59,101 nt of DNA from UBA9647 sp049522195 (GCA_049522195.1 JBEKOB010000017.1:1-59101); one strand, 5' to 3'; counted from the stretch's first letter, positions 1-8,658 are shown. Notes: generated from the letters alone by a model not told the origin. Translations and numbers: made by a program.

Positions 1-117
1 GTCTCTGTCAAAGAACTCAAACGCATTGAGCGTTGGCTAAACAATCGTCCAAGGAAAGTGCTACATTACGACACCCCTCGCGAACGCTATCGTCGGATCG
101 TTGCACTTCCTCATTGA
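1..117 (+). CDS. IS30-family transposase, C-terminal end only (cut by window edge)
   Basis: Reading frame 1 is open from the first base to a TGA at 115-117 and gives 38 residues. The stretch IERWLNNRPRKVLHYDTP is the conserved C-terminal signature of IS30-type DDE transposases (I..LN.RPRK.L.Y.TP.E). The rest of the gene, including the catalytic D-D-E residues, lies left of the window, so intactness cannot be judged. In many IS30 elements the right inverted repeat overlaps or closely follows the last codons; TTGCACTTCCTCATTGAATT near 101-120 could be part of it, but the left end is not available for comparison. A phrase-repeat tract begins about 10 bases after the stop. Confidence 0.75.
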   Translation, partial: VSVKELKRIERWLNNRPRKVLHYDTPRERYRRIVALPH

Positions 118-126
118 ATTCAGCAG

Positions 127-292
127 TACGAAATCCGAAACTACAAACAAATTCTAAACCCGAAGCTCAAAACTTCGTTTACAAAAACTTTTCGAATTTC
201 GGTATTAGGATTTTGGATTTCTCTAGTATATCGATATTCAACATTTCGGATTTCCTTCGTATTTCGATATTCGGATTTCGGATTTTCTTAAG
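127..292. repeat. Intergenic phrase-repeat tract A (GAAATCCGAA / TTCGGATTTC)
   Basis: The left arm (127-170) reiterates tokens such as CGAAATCCGAAAC and CCGAAGC. The right arm (194-292) carries their complements (GAATTTCGG, TTTCGGATTTCC, TTCGGATTTCGG), so the whole is a long imperfect dyad centred near 180-190. Bases 248-285 match 21349-21386 with only two differences. The tract fills the spacer between the transposase end and the URO-D gene. No good open frame of plausible composition lies in it. Confidence 0.8.
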
Positions 293-313
293 TCTTTGAC
301 TGCTTGATTCCCT

Positions 314-1378
314 ATGACTCCTCGCGAACGAGTCCTTACTGCGATGCGTCGCACCGGAAAGCCTGACCGAGTGCCCTTCGAAATCAGTTGGGGTGCTTTT
401 ACGCCGGGGCTCATGAAAGTGTTCCGGGAACGAACAGGTTCGCTGCTTGATCCCGCCGACTATTTCGACTTTGATATCCGTTCGGTAAACCTGAATCCGA
501 CGCGGAAACAAACAGATTTCAAACATTGGTTTGATGCTGAATTGCCATCCGGAGTTATTTGGGATGAGTGGGGATATGGATCCGTGCATGGGTCCATGGA
601 GCATTTCCTGGAATATAGGTATCACCCGCTTGCCGGCTGCACTCTCATGGAGCACATTCTCGAATTCGACTGGCCGGATGTGGATGCAGACTATCGGTTC
701 GAGGGGATCGCGGAGACAACTCGTGCATATCAGGATCGTGGCTATGCCGTTGCCGGCGAGCTTTATATGACGATATTCGAAACTGCATGGCTGATGCGCG
801 GGATGGAGAACCTGCTCACAGACTTCTATCATCATGAAGACATTGCGCATACGATTTGCGAGAAGTTGACTGAACTGCGTATCCGGCAAGCAATCAAATA
901 TGCCGAGACCGGTGTGGATGTGCTGAGACTCGGCGATGATGTGGCGACGCAGAGTGGACCGATGCTCAGTCTCGAATTGTATCGCAGGTTTCTGAAAGAA
1001 CGGACACGCCGGATCATTTCAGCTGCAAAGCAGGTCAAGGGCGACATCCTTGTGTTCATGCACTCCGATGGAGCTGTCATGGATTTCATTCCCGAGTACC
1101 TCGACATCGGGGTCGATATTGTGAACCCGATCCAGCCGGAATGCAACGATCTGGAAGAAATTGGTCGCCGGTATGATGGCAAGATCTCATTCTGGGGAGG
1201 CATTGGGACGCAAACGACAATGCCCTACGGCACGAAGGAAGAGATCGTGAAAAAGGTAAAGGAAGTTCAAGGGCAGCTGGGGAAGAAGGGGGGACTGTTG
1301 ATCGCTCCGTCTCATATACTGGAGCCGGAGGTGCCGTGGGACAACGTGCTGGCGTTTGTTGACGCGGTGCGCTCGTAA
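314..1378 (+). CDS. Uroporphyrinogen decarboxylase (URO-D) family protein
   Basis: A 354-residue protein with the family opening TPRERVLTAMRR...KPDRVP and a TIM-barrel pattern. It has MHSDGAVMDF near residue 250, WGGIGTQTTMPYGTKEEI near 294-311, and the C-terminal SHILEPEVPWDN typical of URO-D/MtaA-like enzymes. The arginine-rich N-terminal signature of genuine HemE (RPVWxMRQAGR) is absent, so this is unlikely to be the heme enzyme. Known non-HemE relatives include corrinoid-dependent methyltransferases (MtaA, CmuA) and uncharacterised members near sugar-catabolism genes. No corrinoid protein gene is adjacent, so the substrate stays unknown. No signal peptide; cytoplasmic. The ATG at 314 has no obvious Shine-Dalgarno sequence. 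It is convergent with uup (19-base gap). Confidence 0.8.
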   Translation: MTPRERVLTAMRRTGKPDRVPFEISWGAFTPGLMKVFRERTGSLLDPADYFDFDIRSVNLNPTRKQTDFKHWFDAELPSGVIWDEWGYGSVHGSMEHFLEYRYHPLAGCTLMEHILEFDWPDVDADYRFEGIAETTRAYQDRGYAVAGELYMTIFETAWLMRGMENLLTDFYHHEDIAHTICEKLTELRIRQAIKYAETGVDVLRLGDDVATQSGPMLSLELYRRFLKERTRRIISAAKQVKGDILVFMHSDGAVMDFIPEYLDIGVDIVNPIQPECNDLEEIGRRYDGKISFWGGIGTQTTMPYGTKEEIVKKVKEVQGQLGKKGGLLIAPSHILEPEVPWDNVLAFVDAVRS

Positions 1379-1397
1379 CTTAGCAGACCTGTCAGGT

Positions 1398-3278
1398 CTA
1401 CCTGAATTTCATTTCCTCGAGCTCATTCCATCGAGTATAAAGCCGATCGACATTTGCCCTCGCGGCGTTGAGCTCTTCCGTTAATCGACCCACTTCACCA
1501 CCGCGTTTCTGATAGAAATCCGGCTCCGAAAAGATTGCTTCAAGACGCGCTACTTCTGCTTCCGCGTCCACAATCTCACGTTCAATGGATTCAAGCTCGC
1601 GAGTTTCCTTCCATTTCAAACCCTTTGTCTGAGGCTTCGCAGAAGTGTCCGGCTTTTTTGCAGGGACGTCTCGGGGCATTTCCGTTGCTCTTCGCAGCTC
1701 CCTCTTTTCGAGGTAGTAATCATAATCCCCTTCGCTGAAGTGGATTTTTCCCTCTCCTTCAAATGCCATAATACCGTTGCAGATCCGATTGAGGAAGTAT
1801 CGATCGTGACTCACGATGATCACGCACCCCTCGAATGCAACCAGCGCTTCTTCCAAAACGCGGAGCGTGGCCAGGTCAAGATCATTCGTGGGCTCATCAA
1901 GGATCAGGAAGTTCCCTCCGTTCATCAGTATCTTGGCAAGCAGGAGTCTGCTCCGCTCGCCGCCTGAGAGCTTCTCCACCTTGGTGTTGATCCTGTCGTC
2001 CGTAAAAAGAAAGCGGCGGAGATACTTCCAGACGGTGAGGCGTTCCTCGCCGAACATGATCCATTCACGTCCGTCGCCAATTTCCTGGAGGACCGTGTTC
2101 TTGTCGTTCAATGCCAGACGAGACTGATCGACGTAGTTGAAAACCGTTTTGTCTCCGACGTCGATGTGTCCTTCGCTTGGCTGAATCTCCCCAAGGATAA
2201 TCTGCAACAAAGTTGTCTTGCCGAGTCCGTTGCGGCCGATGATTCCAAGTTTCCTGTGCCTTTCGAAATTGAAATTGAGACCTGAAAACAGTGGTTTTCC
2301 ACCCAGTTCAATGCCGAGATTTTTCAGATTCAGCACCCGCGATCCGAACGGCGGAGCAGGAGGAAGGATGAGTTCGACTTCCGGGTCAACCTCGTACCCA
2401 TCCGTGACAACTGCCTCGAAGTAGCTCTTCAGTCGGCTCTTAGCTTTTGTGCGTCGGGCCCGCGGCCCGCGCCTGACCCAATCGAGCTCACGCCGGAGAA
2501 ACCTGTTCCGCTTTCTCTCCTCAGTTTCGAGCTGTACTTCGCGTTCAACCTTGTCGATGAGAAAATCGGTGTAGTTCCCTTCGTGTGAATAGCATTCTCC
2601 GTTTGCGAGTTCAACAGTTCTGGTCGCGATCGAGTCCAGGAAATATCTGTCGTGCGTGACGAACAGGCAGGCGCCAGGATAGTCCGCCAGGAATTGCTCC
2701 ATCCACTCAATGGATTGCGTGTCAAGGTGGTTTGTTGGTTCGTCGAGGATCAGCAAATCGGGGCGCGAGATAATCGCTTTACACAGCGCAACACGGCGCT
2801 TCTCGCCGCCGGACAAAGTCTGAATCTGGCGACTTCGTTCCGGCACATTCAACGAGTGCATCGCCGTTTGAATCCTGTTCTCGAGGTTCCAACCATCCCG
2901 ATGATGGATCTGTTCCTCGAGAAGGTGGCGCCGCTCGGACGTGTAGGGGAGCGATTCATATTCTCTCAATATGTCGATGACGTCGTGCGCCCCCTCCACA
3001 ATATTCTCGTACACCGGTTTCGTTTCATCGAGCTGAAAGTCCTGGGACAGGTACCCCACGATACTGTCGCGGCGGCGTTCAACCGATCCAGAATCAGGCT
3101 CCATCACACCGGCGATGATCTTCAGCAGCGTAGTCTTTCCAGAGCCGTTGTTTCCGATAAGGCCGATCCTGTCATCTTCATGAATGCTGATCGAGGCAGT
3201 CTTTAAAACGACCTGATCTCCGAAGTGGACAGACAAATCACGTGCAGCGATGAGGAGAGGCCTTATGGTCTTAGTCAT
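1398..3278 (-). CDS. uup: ABC-F family ATPase, Uup type
   Basis: 626 residues with two ABC cassettes and no membrane segments. Cassette 1 has Walker A GNNGSGKTT (42-50), signature LSGGEKRR and Walker B LLILDEPTNHLD. Cassette 2 has GRNGLGKTT, LSGGERSR and FLILDEPTNDLD. The asparagine-aspartate version (NDLD) of the second Walker B and the C-terminal charged coiled coil (about 555-626, ESIEREIVDAEAEVARLEAIF) are typical of Uup rather than EttA. ABC-F proteins act on the ribosome or, for Uup, on branched or recombination DNA structures; the exact role here is inferred from the family. ATG start; 135 bases downstream of the M13 peptidase gene on the same strand, with a hairpin between them. Confidence 0.88.
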   Translation of the reverse strand: MTKTIRPLLIAARDLSVHFGDQVVLKTASISIHEDDRIGLIGNNGSGKTTLLKIIAGVMEPDSGSVERRRDSIVGYLSQDFQLDETKPVYENIVEGAHDVIDILREYESLPYTSERRHLLEEQIHHRDGWNLENRIQTAMHSLNVPERSRQIQTLSGGEKRRVALCKAIISRPDLLILDEPTNHLDTQSIEWMEQFLADYPGACLFVTHDRYFLDSIATRTVELANGECYSHEGNYTDFLIDKVEREVQLETEERKRNRFLRRELDWVRRGPRARRTKAKSRLKSYFEAVVTDGYEVDPEVELILPPAPPFGSRVLNLKNLGIELGGKPLFSGLNFNFERHRKLGIIGRNGLGKTTLLQIILGEIQPSEGHIDVGDKTVFNYVDQSRLALNDKNTVLQEIGDGREWIMFGEERLTVWKYLRRFLFTDDRINTKVEKLSGGERSRLLLAKILMNGGNFLILDEPTNDLDLATLRVLEEALVAFEGCVIIVSHDRYFLNRICNGIMAFEGEGKIHFSEGDYDYYLEKRELRRATEMPRDVPAKKPDTSAKPQTKGLKWKETRELESIEREIVDAEAEVARLEAIFSEPDFYQKRGGEVGRLTEELNAARANVDRLYTRWNELEEMKFR

Positions 3279-3363
3279 TGTTGGCTTCGGACATTGAGAA
3301 GAGCAGGAACCTCATCAGCCGATTGCTCGTAGTGACGTTGAAGAAATGCATTCGAGAGCAGAG

Positions 3364-3391
3364 AAAAGCCCCAGCGAGTGCTGAGGCTTTT
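3364..3391 (-). terminator. Hairpin after the M13 peptidase gene
   Basis: AAAAGCC (3364-3370) pairs with GGCTTTT (3385-3391). After one mismatch CAGC pairs with GCTG, leaving a GAGT loop. Read on the minus strand it lies 23 bases past the M13 gene stop and ends in TTTT. A plausible intrinsic terminator with a short U run. Confidence 0.5.
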
Positions 3392-3413
3392 CCACAGGTC
3401 TACACTATTCTTT

Positions 3414-5453
3414 TTACCAGATCTTCACTCTCAGACTCTCCGGCCTCCACATCGCATCCCCGTCTTTGATACCGAATGTCTGATAGAACTCCGGCATATC
3501 AGTCAGCGGGCCGATGACCCGGAACTTGGCGGGGGAGTGCTCGTTGCTCCGGACCTGATTCGCGATCGACTCCGGTCGTTCGTTGATCATCCATGCGAGC
3601 GCATAGCCGAGGAAGAAACGCTGATCAAGATTCAGTCCGGCAATGATTTCTTTGCTCTTGTACTGCTTTGTTTTCTGGAATGCATCGTATCCCATCATGA
3701 TCCCGCCGATGTCGGCAATGTTCTCTCCCTGTGTCAGCTCTCCGTTGATGTGGAGGCTATCGACAGCGATGTAGTCGTTGAATTGCTTCACGACCATCTT
3801 GGTCTTTGCGTAGAACTTTGCACTGTCCTCTGCTGTCCACCAGTTGTTGAGATTCCCATTCGCATCATATTTACTTCCCTGATCGTCGAATCCGTGCGTG
3901 ATCTCATGACCGAACGTTGAGCCGCCGATGATGGAATACAACAGAGCGTCATCCGCAAGCACGCGTTCGTATCCAGGGACGATAATATTGCAGCCCGGAA
4001 CAACGATCTCGTTGTTGGAGGGATTGTAGTACGCATTGTACGTCTGCGGCTCCATGCCCCATTCGGTCCGGTCGACCGGTTTGCCGAACTTCGAAATCAT
4101 GTAATTGAACCGCCATTTGTTCGCGCTCATCACATTGTGGACATACGATGAACGGTCGGTCTGGAGCGCGCTGAGGTCTTTCCATTTGTCGGGATACCCG
4201 ACTTTCATGATGATTGCATTGAGCTTCGCGAGCGCCTTTTCCTTCGTTGCTGCGCTCATCCAATCGAGCGCTTTGATCCGTTCTGCGTATGCTTCTCTGA
4301 TCGCGGTCCCAATCTCCTGGAGTTTCTCCTTCGTTCCTTTCGGCAGATATTCGTCGACATAGACCTGTCCGATGAGCTCGCCGAGCGAGCCATCTGTCTG
4401 CTCCACGACGCGCTTCCATCGCGGTTTCGGTTCCTTCACACCCCGGAGGGTTGTGGAATAGAAGTTGAACGATTCAAGATAGGTTTTGTCGTCCATGTAC
4501 CGGGCCAGCCCGCGCACCAGATGGAACTTGAGATAATTCTTCCAATCGGCGAGCGGCACGTTCTTCAGAGTGCCGTTCAGGGCAGTGAGGAACTCCGGCT
4601 GCCCAACGATGACGGTATCGACGTTCTGCAGTCCGGCGTCTGCCATGAACACACCCCAATCCAGGTCGGGGGTCGAAGCCGCGAGCTGTTTGAATGACAT
4701 CTTGTTGTAGTTCTTGATCGGATCACGCGTATCCTCACGCTTACGGGCAGCTTTCGCCAGGCCGGTCTCGAGCTTCATCAGGTTGTCCGCGGCCAGCTTT
4801 GCCTTGGCATTATCATAGCCGAGGATCTTAAACATGTTGTTGACGTGTTCGACGAACTTCTGGCGGATTTTCACAGCGCCGGCATCCGTGTCGAAATAGT
4901 ACCTTCGGTCCGGCAGGCTCAGCCCGCCCTGGAACATGAACACGGCATTCTTGCTGCTGATCCGGTCGTCCTGCCCGACGCCGAAGGAAAGCAGCGGCGA
5001 GCCGGATACAGTGTGAATATACGCGGCGGCTTTCACAACGCCTTTCACATCCTTCAATCCATCAATCATATCGAAATCGTTCTTCAAGTCGGCGATGCCG
5101 CTCTTATTAAGTGTAACGCTGTCCATTCCGCTGAAGAAGAAATCGCCGATCTTCTGTTTGTTGCTTCCTTTCTGAGCATTCATCAATGCCGCAGACGATT
5201 CGCAGATCGTGCGCACCTGTGCGTTAATTGTATCCTGGATGACCTGCCAGAGCCCGTTGCTTTGCTCGCTTGCGGGGATCGGGTTCTCCTTGAACCATTT
5301 CCCGTTCGCATACAGGAAGAAATCGTCGCCCGGCCTGACCGTGGAATCGATGTGGGCCACGAGGGCATCGGGCTTGCGCATTTCATTTTTCTGACACGAG
5401 ACGAGGAGCATCATCACCGCGATGATCGAGAAGGGGAGCAGGAGTTTCTTCAT
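3414..5453 (-). CDS. pepO: M13 (neprilysin/PepO) family zinc metallopeptidase, lipoprotein
   Basis: 679 residues. The N-terminus MKKLLLPFSIIAVMMLLVSC is a lipoprotein signal with lipobox LVSC, so the enzyme is probably anchored facing the periplasm. The zinc site HEITH is at about 516-520, with the third ligand in GENIADIGG (E about 577). The substrate-binding NAYY motif (YNAYYNPSNNEIVVPG) precedes it, as in all M13 enzymes, and the length is normal for the family. It cleaves short peptides at the N side of hydrophobic residues; oligopeptide scavenging or turnover is the likely role. The C-terminus RVKIW lacks the CxxW cysteine of the eukaryotic enzymes, which is usual in bacteria. Start ATG at 5453. 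Confidence 0.93.
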   Translation of the reverse strand: MKKLLLPFSIIAVMMLLVSCQKNEMRKPDALVAHIDSTVRPGDDFFLYANGKWFKENPIPASEQSNGLWQVIQDTINAQVRTICESSAALMNAQKGSNKQKIGDFFFSGMDSVTLNKSGIADLKNDFDMIDGLKDVKGVVKAAAYIHTVSGSPLLSFGVGQDDRISSKNAVFMFQGGLSLPDRRYYFDTDAGAVKIRQKFVEHVNNMFKILGYDNAKAKLAADNLMKLETGLAKAARKREDTRDPIKNYNKMSFKQLAASTPDLDWGVFMADAGLQNVDTVIVGQPEFLTALNGTLKNVPLADWKNYLKFHLVRGLARYMDDKTYLESFNFYSTTLRGVKEPKPRWKRVVEQTDGSLGELIGQVYVDEYLPKGTKEKLQEIGTAIREAYAERIKALDWMSAATKEKALAKLNAIIMKVGYPDKWKDLSALQTDRSSYVHNVMSANKWRFNYMISKFGKPVDRTEWGMEPQTYNAYYNPSNNEIVVPGCNIIVPGYERVLADDALLYSIIGGSTFGHEITHGFDDQGSKYDANGNLNNWWTAEDSAKFYAKTKMVVKQFNDYIAVDSLHINGELTQGENIADIGGIMMGYDAFQKTKQYKSKEIIAGLNLDQRFFLGYALAWMINERPESIANQVRSNEHSPAKFRVIGPLTDMPEFYQTFGIKDGDAMWRPESLRVKIW

Positions 5454-5859
5454 GACGTTGCCGGGGGAAAGTTCGAGATGAGTTGATTGCGTTATATATA
5501 GTGAATCAGCCGCGGAAAATCAATTGAAGTGTGACGAATGAATCGCTCAGATGGTCACAACAACTCCCTTGCTCGCTCATCTGGCGGTGATGACAAAACC
5601 GGTATCCTGACGAAATTTCTGTCGATACTCTGCCAGCCTGAATATCTTGTATTCTCCTCACGGATTCGCTACATTGCTACACACCAGCACCGTCCAGCTC
5701 ATGTCGATAGTTCCCCGGCCCTCACGGGGAAATTTGGTGACTTAGATTTCGATTCGTCACAAATTCGCCTGATGTTCCAGGCCATGAATGGGATTCTGAT
5801 TTCCCGTCGTCATCATGCCGAGAAACCTTTCAACCACACATCCGACAGTCAGGACCACT
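5454..5859. other. Intergenic region, no gene recognised
   Basis: Upstream of the M13 gene. A 114-codon frame (5538-5882) is open but shows no family resemblance, signal peptide or start context, and it would overlap the DUF1846 remnant. The only clear structure is a hairpin at 5711-5731 (TTCCCCG, 7-base loop, CGGGGAA), which could be a terminator or the remains of one. Confidence 0.5.
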
Positions 5860-5994
5860 ATGTCCGCGCACATAGGTTTTGACAGCGAAAAATATCTTGC
5901 TGAACAGACGGCAGCCATCCTGGAACGTGTCAAGAGGTTTGAGAACAAGCTCTATTTGGAATTCGGAGGGAAAGGAGTAAACTGCAAGCAGTAG
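5860..5994 (+). pseudogene. DUF1846 protein, N-terminal remnant (44 codons)
   Basis: ATG at 5860, preceded by AGGA, opens a 44-residue frame: MSAHIGFDSEKYLAEQ, then ILERVKRF and NKLYLEFGGK. This is the beginning of the DUF1846 family (IGFDxEKYLxEQ...ILERV...LYLEFGGK), whose members are normally about 500 residues. After FGGK the expected continuation is lost and replaced by GVNCKQ and a TAG. The break coincides with a GCAAGCAGTAGGCAG phrase repeat. I read it as a gene truncated by deletion or insertion, leaving the first about 38 family codons intact. Family assignment is from recalled consensus, not a search. Confidence 0.75.
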
Positions 5995-6012
5995 GCAGAA
6001 AACAGACAACAG
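5983..6012. repeat. Phrase repeat, GCAGTAGGCAG dialect
   Basis: TGCAAGCAGTAGGCAG, then AAAACAGACAACAGCAG. The same tokens recur at 56796-56810 (GCAGTAGGCAGACGG). It starts inside the last codons of the DUF1846 remnant, at the truncation point. Downstream (6051-6066) is GTCATCCTGAGCGCTT, another token-like string. Confidence 0.6.
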
Positions 6013-6126
6013 CAGCGAGTGATCAGGAATACTGTGTGGGGATGCGGAGTCATCCTGAGCGCTTCGATCTACCTGATTCCGCTTCTACAGTCCCCTTCCG
6101 ACGTTCAATAAATCTTGAGGTAAAAC

Positions 6127-7191
6127 ATGAGAACCAAGAGTTGCACCGAAAGACTTTTTTCAGTCATAAGTGTTTTGATCCTTACTTTGCTCATCGTGTC
6201 AATTTCCAACGCTCAAATAACGGTGACCGTTTCCCAGTTTTACAGTATATTCGCCCCCGGACAAACGCAGTACTATCGTCATCTCGATCCTTCATTCAAC
6301 ACTGTGAGCATTGGAAAGAAAGGGGGGCCGATCATCTATGATTACTCCCTTGTAAAATTACTCCCCGCACGAAGCACCAACACCTACTCCATCAGCAGTA
6401 TCCCTATTTTGGCCGCACGATATCCTGGAACAGCAGTCACTTTTGGAAACTCGCGAGATTCAATTGAACAAAATCCCGTCTTTCTTTTGTCAGGCGACAC
6501 GGTTTTTGCGACCGGAGAAGCATCGCTGGTTCCCCAATATCGGTTTAAGCACAAGCGCCCCTATCAACCGCTGAGATTCCCCGCAACGTACCAAAGCGCG
6601 TATACATACTCGGGCAATATCTACGATACGACCTACAACTCAACCGGAGGAGTGGTACTTGTTAGGACGGGTCCGTTCAATGACAGCATCGTCGTTGACG
6701 GGTACGGTACGCTGAAAACACCTGACCGACAACTCGAGTGCCTGCGCCTGAAGTTACTTCACGCAACAACTGGTGAAAAAGAAATAATGTTCTTGACGAG
6801 GGAAGGGGTGTTCTGTGATATCTCGGTGCTGCCGGGCCAACCTGACACGGGATTCGTGCAGGTTTCTGACGTGACAGTTTTGATGCCGGCGGCATTCGTG
6901 GGGGTGATCCGCGAAACTTTGACGCCGAGCGACTTCAGCCTGCAACAGAATTTTCCAAATCCATTCAATCCGACAACGACAATACGGTTCACGCTCCCTC
7001 AGCGGTCGCATGTTCGATTGACGGTGGCAGACCTGCTTGGGCGCGATATTGCAACGGTTGTGGATGGTGAACTTGAAGCCGGAACGCACTCATCTGTCTT
7101 CGATGGAAATCAATTCTCCAGCGGCGTGTACTTCTATCGATTGCAGAGCGGATCGCTCGTGCAAACGAAAAAACTTGTTTTGATTAAGTAG
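6127..7191 (+). CDS. Secreted protein with type IX secretion sorting domain
   Basis: 354 residues. It has a signal peptide (about 1-30, hydrophobic core SVISVLILTLLIVSISNAQ), then an unrecognised beta-rich domain (about 31-265), then a C-terminal type A sorting domain. That domain starts at LQQNFPNPFNPTTTIRFTL and ends with SGVYFYRLQSGS and TKKLVLIK. These T9SS domains direct Sec-exported proteins across the outer membrane and are usually removed on surface attachment. The middle domain contains no catalytic motif that I can see. It stands alone, with no operon partner. The ATG at 6127 has only a weak TTGAGGT upstream. Confidence 0.85.
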   Translation: MRTKSCTERLFSVISVLILTLLIVSISNAQITVTVSQFYSIFAPGQTQYYRHLDPSFNTVSIGKKGGPIIYDYSLVKLLPARSTNTYSISSIPILAARYPGTAVTFGNSRDSIEQNPVFLLSGDTVFATGEASLVPQYRFKHKRPYQPLRFPATYQSAYTYSGNIYDTTYNSTGGVVLVRTGPFNDSIVVDGYGTLKTPDRQLECLRLKLLHATTGEKEIMFLTREGVFCDISVLPGQPDTGFVQVSDVTVLMPAAFVGVIRETLTPSDFSLQQNFPNPFNPTTTIRFTLPQRSHVRLTVADLLGRDIATVVDGELEAGTHSSVFDGNQFSSGVYFYRLQSGSLVQTKKLVLIK

Positions 7192-7292
7192 TCGACACGG
7201 TATTAAAGAAACGACGAACGGGAGTTTGCGGCCGCGGTATTTCTTCCATATATCGGGAGTGACCCAAGAATACATACAGGATGAGACGGATT

Positions 7293-7340
7293 CGGAACGT
7301 AGCGCAGCCCGGTAGCTCACTTGCTTGGGGTGCAAGGGGT
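7293..7340 (+). pseudogene. tRNA-Pro fragment (first 48 bases)
   Basis: These 48 bases are identical to positions 1-48 of the intact tRNA-Pro(GGG) at 17615-17662 except for one change (GCTC for GCGC at about 7317). The copy carries the acceptor 5' strand, D arm, anticodon arm and variable region, then diverges before the T arm into TGACCTTATTTTTTT. It cannot fold as a tRNA. It has the same orientation as the intact gene, about 10.3 kb away, and is followed within 25 bases by a phrase repeat. Confidence 0.9.
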
Positions 7341-7364
7341 TGACCTTATTTTTTTCGCCTTGCA

Positions 7365-7394
7365 CCTACCGTCTCCCGTCTTACGTCTTACCTC
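7365..7394. repeat. Phrase repeat, GTAAGACG / CGTCTTAC dialect
   Basis: CCTACCGTCTCCCGTCTTAC, then GTCTTACCTC. Its complement reads GAGGTAAGACGTAAGACGGG and matches tokens at 56711-56752 (AAACGGGAGACAT, GGTAGACGTAAGACG). It lies between the tRNA fragment and the end of the PLD gene. Confidence 0.6.
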
Positions 7395-7434
7395 TTTAGA
7401 ACTAATCCTTCCTTCATCCAAATCAAGCCGTCCT

Positions 7435-8658
7435 TCACTTCTTCTCCCCGTGTTCTCGCGGTGCATATTCCCCCTTCTCCGTAATCAACTCCTTGTAGGG
7501 ACTGTCCCAGCTCTTCTGGAAAATCCTGGCGAGAATTCCTGCGAGGTGAGTGCTTGTGCAAACGACGCCAAGATTCCGCGTCGCATAAAAATAGCTCTTC
7601 TCACAGTTGCTCGTTCCGAGCCAAAACTTCTCAGCGTCTGCAACGATGAACTTGCAGTGTTCCACGCGGGCGAACGAGATATAGCCGCCGCACCATTCCG
7701 GAATAGAGGTGAATGCAACTTCGATGTTTGGAATGACGCTCAATTCCTTGAGCGAGCGCACGGCCGGTGAGCCTTTCTCCCAATCGGAAACGATCATCCG
7801 AACCTTGACGCCGCGCTTTCCCGCGTTGCGGATCGCGTTGTCAATCGCGGTGTACGCGCCGCCCCGACGTTCAAGGGGAGAGTAGGAAAGAAACTGTAAT
7901 GTCAGAGTTTTCTGCGAGCCGTTGATCAGCTCGACGATGGCACGCTCATCCCAGCGAGTCGAATCCGGTATCCAGCCAATGGGGCTGTAGGTGGGGAGTA
8001 CCACGGCAACTGCTCCGGCTTGCCCGACAAATCGAACCGGAGATCCAAAGCTCGTGTATGGTACCTTGAACGATTTCAGTTGTTCTGAAGTCATGGACGC
8101 GATGTGCCAGTCGAGCTGAAAGATATTTGAAAATGCACCTGCAATTCTGATATCATGGATGCGGAGCCCGAGCTCGTGGATATGTTCCAGCGCCCGCCAA
8201 TCGAAATTCTGGCTTCCCATGAAGACTTCTTTCCCATCGACAATAAAGTACTTGGAGTGTTGAATGCCTCCGCCAGCAGCACCAAAGTCGATGCGTCGGG
8301 TTTCGATGTTGTGATATTGTGCCAGACTATCGACGCTTCCAGGATATGTCTTGTACATTCTGGCATCGACAATGACCCGTACTTTTACGCCACGGTCGGC
8401 AGCCTTATAGATTGCCGCAAGGATATCTTCAAGAAGTTTTCCCGGCTCGTTGGAAATGTAAAACTGTTCGATGTCGAGCGTTTGATGTGCGCGTCCGATC
8501 ATCTCCAGCCACACTTCATGGGCGTTGCGGATATCGGAGTTGTCCAGGGAGGTGCCGGTGGGCGCGCTTTCGACGATCTCAATGTCGGCAAACGGAGACG
8601 ATTGAGAGTAGAGAATGCACGGCCAGGCCAACAGGAAGATAATGAGAGCTTTTTTCAT
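7435..8658 (-). CDS. Exported phospholipase D superfamily protein, PLD3/PLD4-like
   Basis: 407 residues with a signal peptide (1-19, MKKALIIFLLAWPCILYSQ) and two HKD half-sites: H134-x-K136-x4-D141 (QHSKYFIVDG) and H334-x-K336-x4-D341 (EHCKFIVADA). Both are intact, so the enzyme can form the usual covalent phospho-histidine. The order ADIEIVES near the start, MGSQNFDWRAL after the first site, FARVEHCKF, LGTSN and SWDSPY near the end follow animal PLD3/PLD4 and poxvirus K4-like proteins better than bacterial cardiolipin synthases. Known PLD3/4 are lumenal 5' exonucleases of single-stranded nucleic acid, so a periplasmic nuclease is as likely as a phospholipase. Single gene; upstream spacer to the kinase is divergent. 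Confidence 0.82.
   Translation of the reverse strand: MKKALIIFLLAWPCILYSQSSPFADIEIVESAPTGTSLDNSDIRNAHEVWLEMIGRAHQTLDIEQFYISNEPGKLLEDILAAIYKAADRGVKVRVIVDARMYKTYPGSVDSLAQYHNIETRRIDFGAAGGGIQHSKYFIVDGKEVFMGSQNFDWRALEHIHELGLRIHDIRIAGAFSNIFQLDWHIASMTSEQLKSFKVPYTSFGSPVRFVGQAGAVAVVLPTYSPIGWIPDSTRWDERAIVELINGSQKTLTLQFLSYSPLERRGGAYTAIDNAIRNAGKRGVKVRMIVSDWEKGSPAVRSLKELSVIPNIEVAFTSIPEWCGGYISFARVEHCKFIVADAEKFWLGTSNCEKSYFYATRNLGVVCTSTHLAGILARIFQKSWDSPYKELITEKGEYAPREHGEKK

Noticed and set aside
127..292. CRISPR array reading of the phrase tracts
   Set aside because: Units are not constant in sequence or spacing, no unique spacers exist between exact repeats, and no cas genes lie in the window.
314..1378. 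Heme-pathway HemE
   Set aside because: The N-terminal arginine signature of true uroporphyrinogen decarboxylase is missing.
5538..5882. 114-codon frame upstream of the DUF1846 remnant
   Set aside because: No start context, no similarity, and it overlaps the better supported remnant.
7293..7340. A functional second tRNA-Pro
   Set aside because: The T arm and 3' acceptor strand are missing, so no cloverleaf can form.
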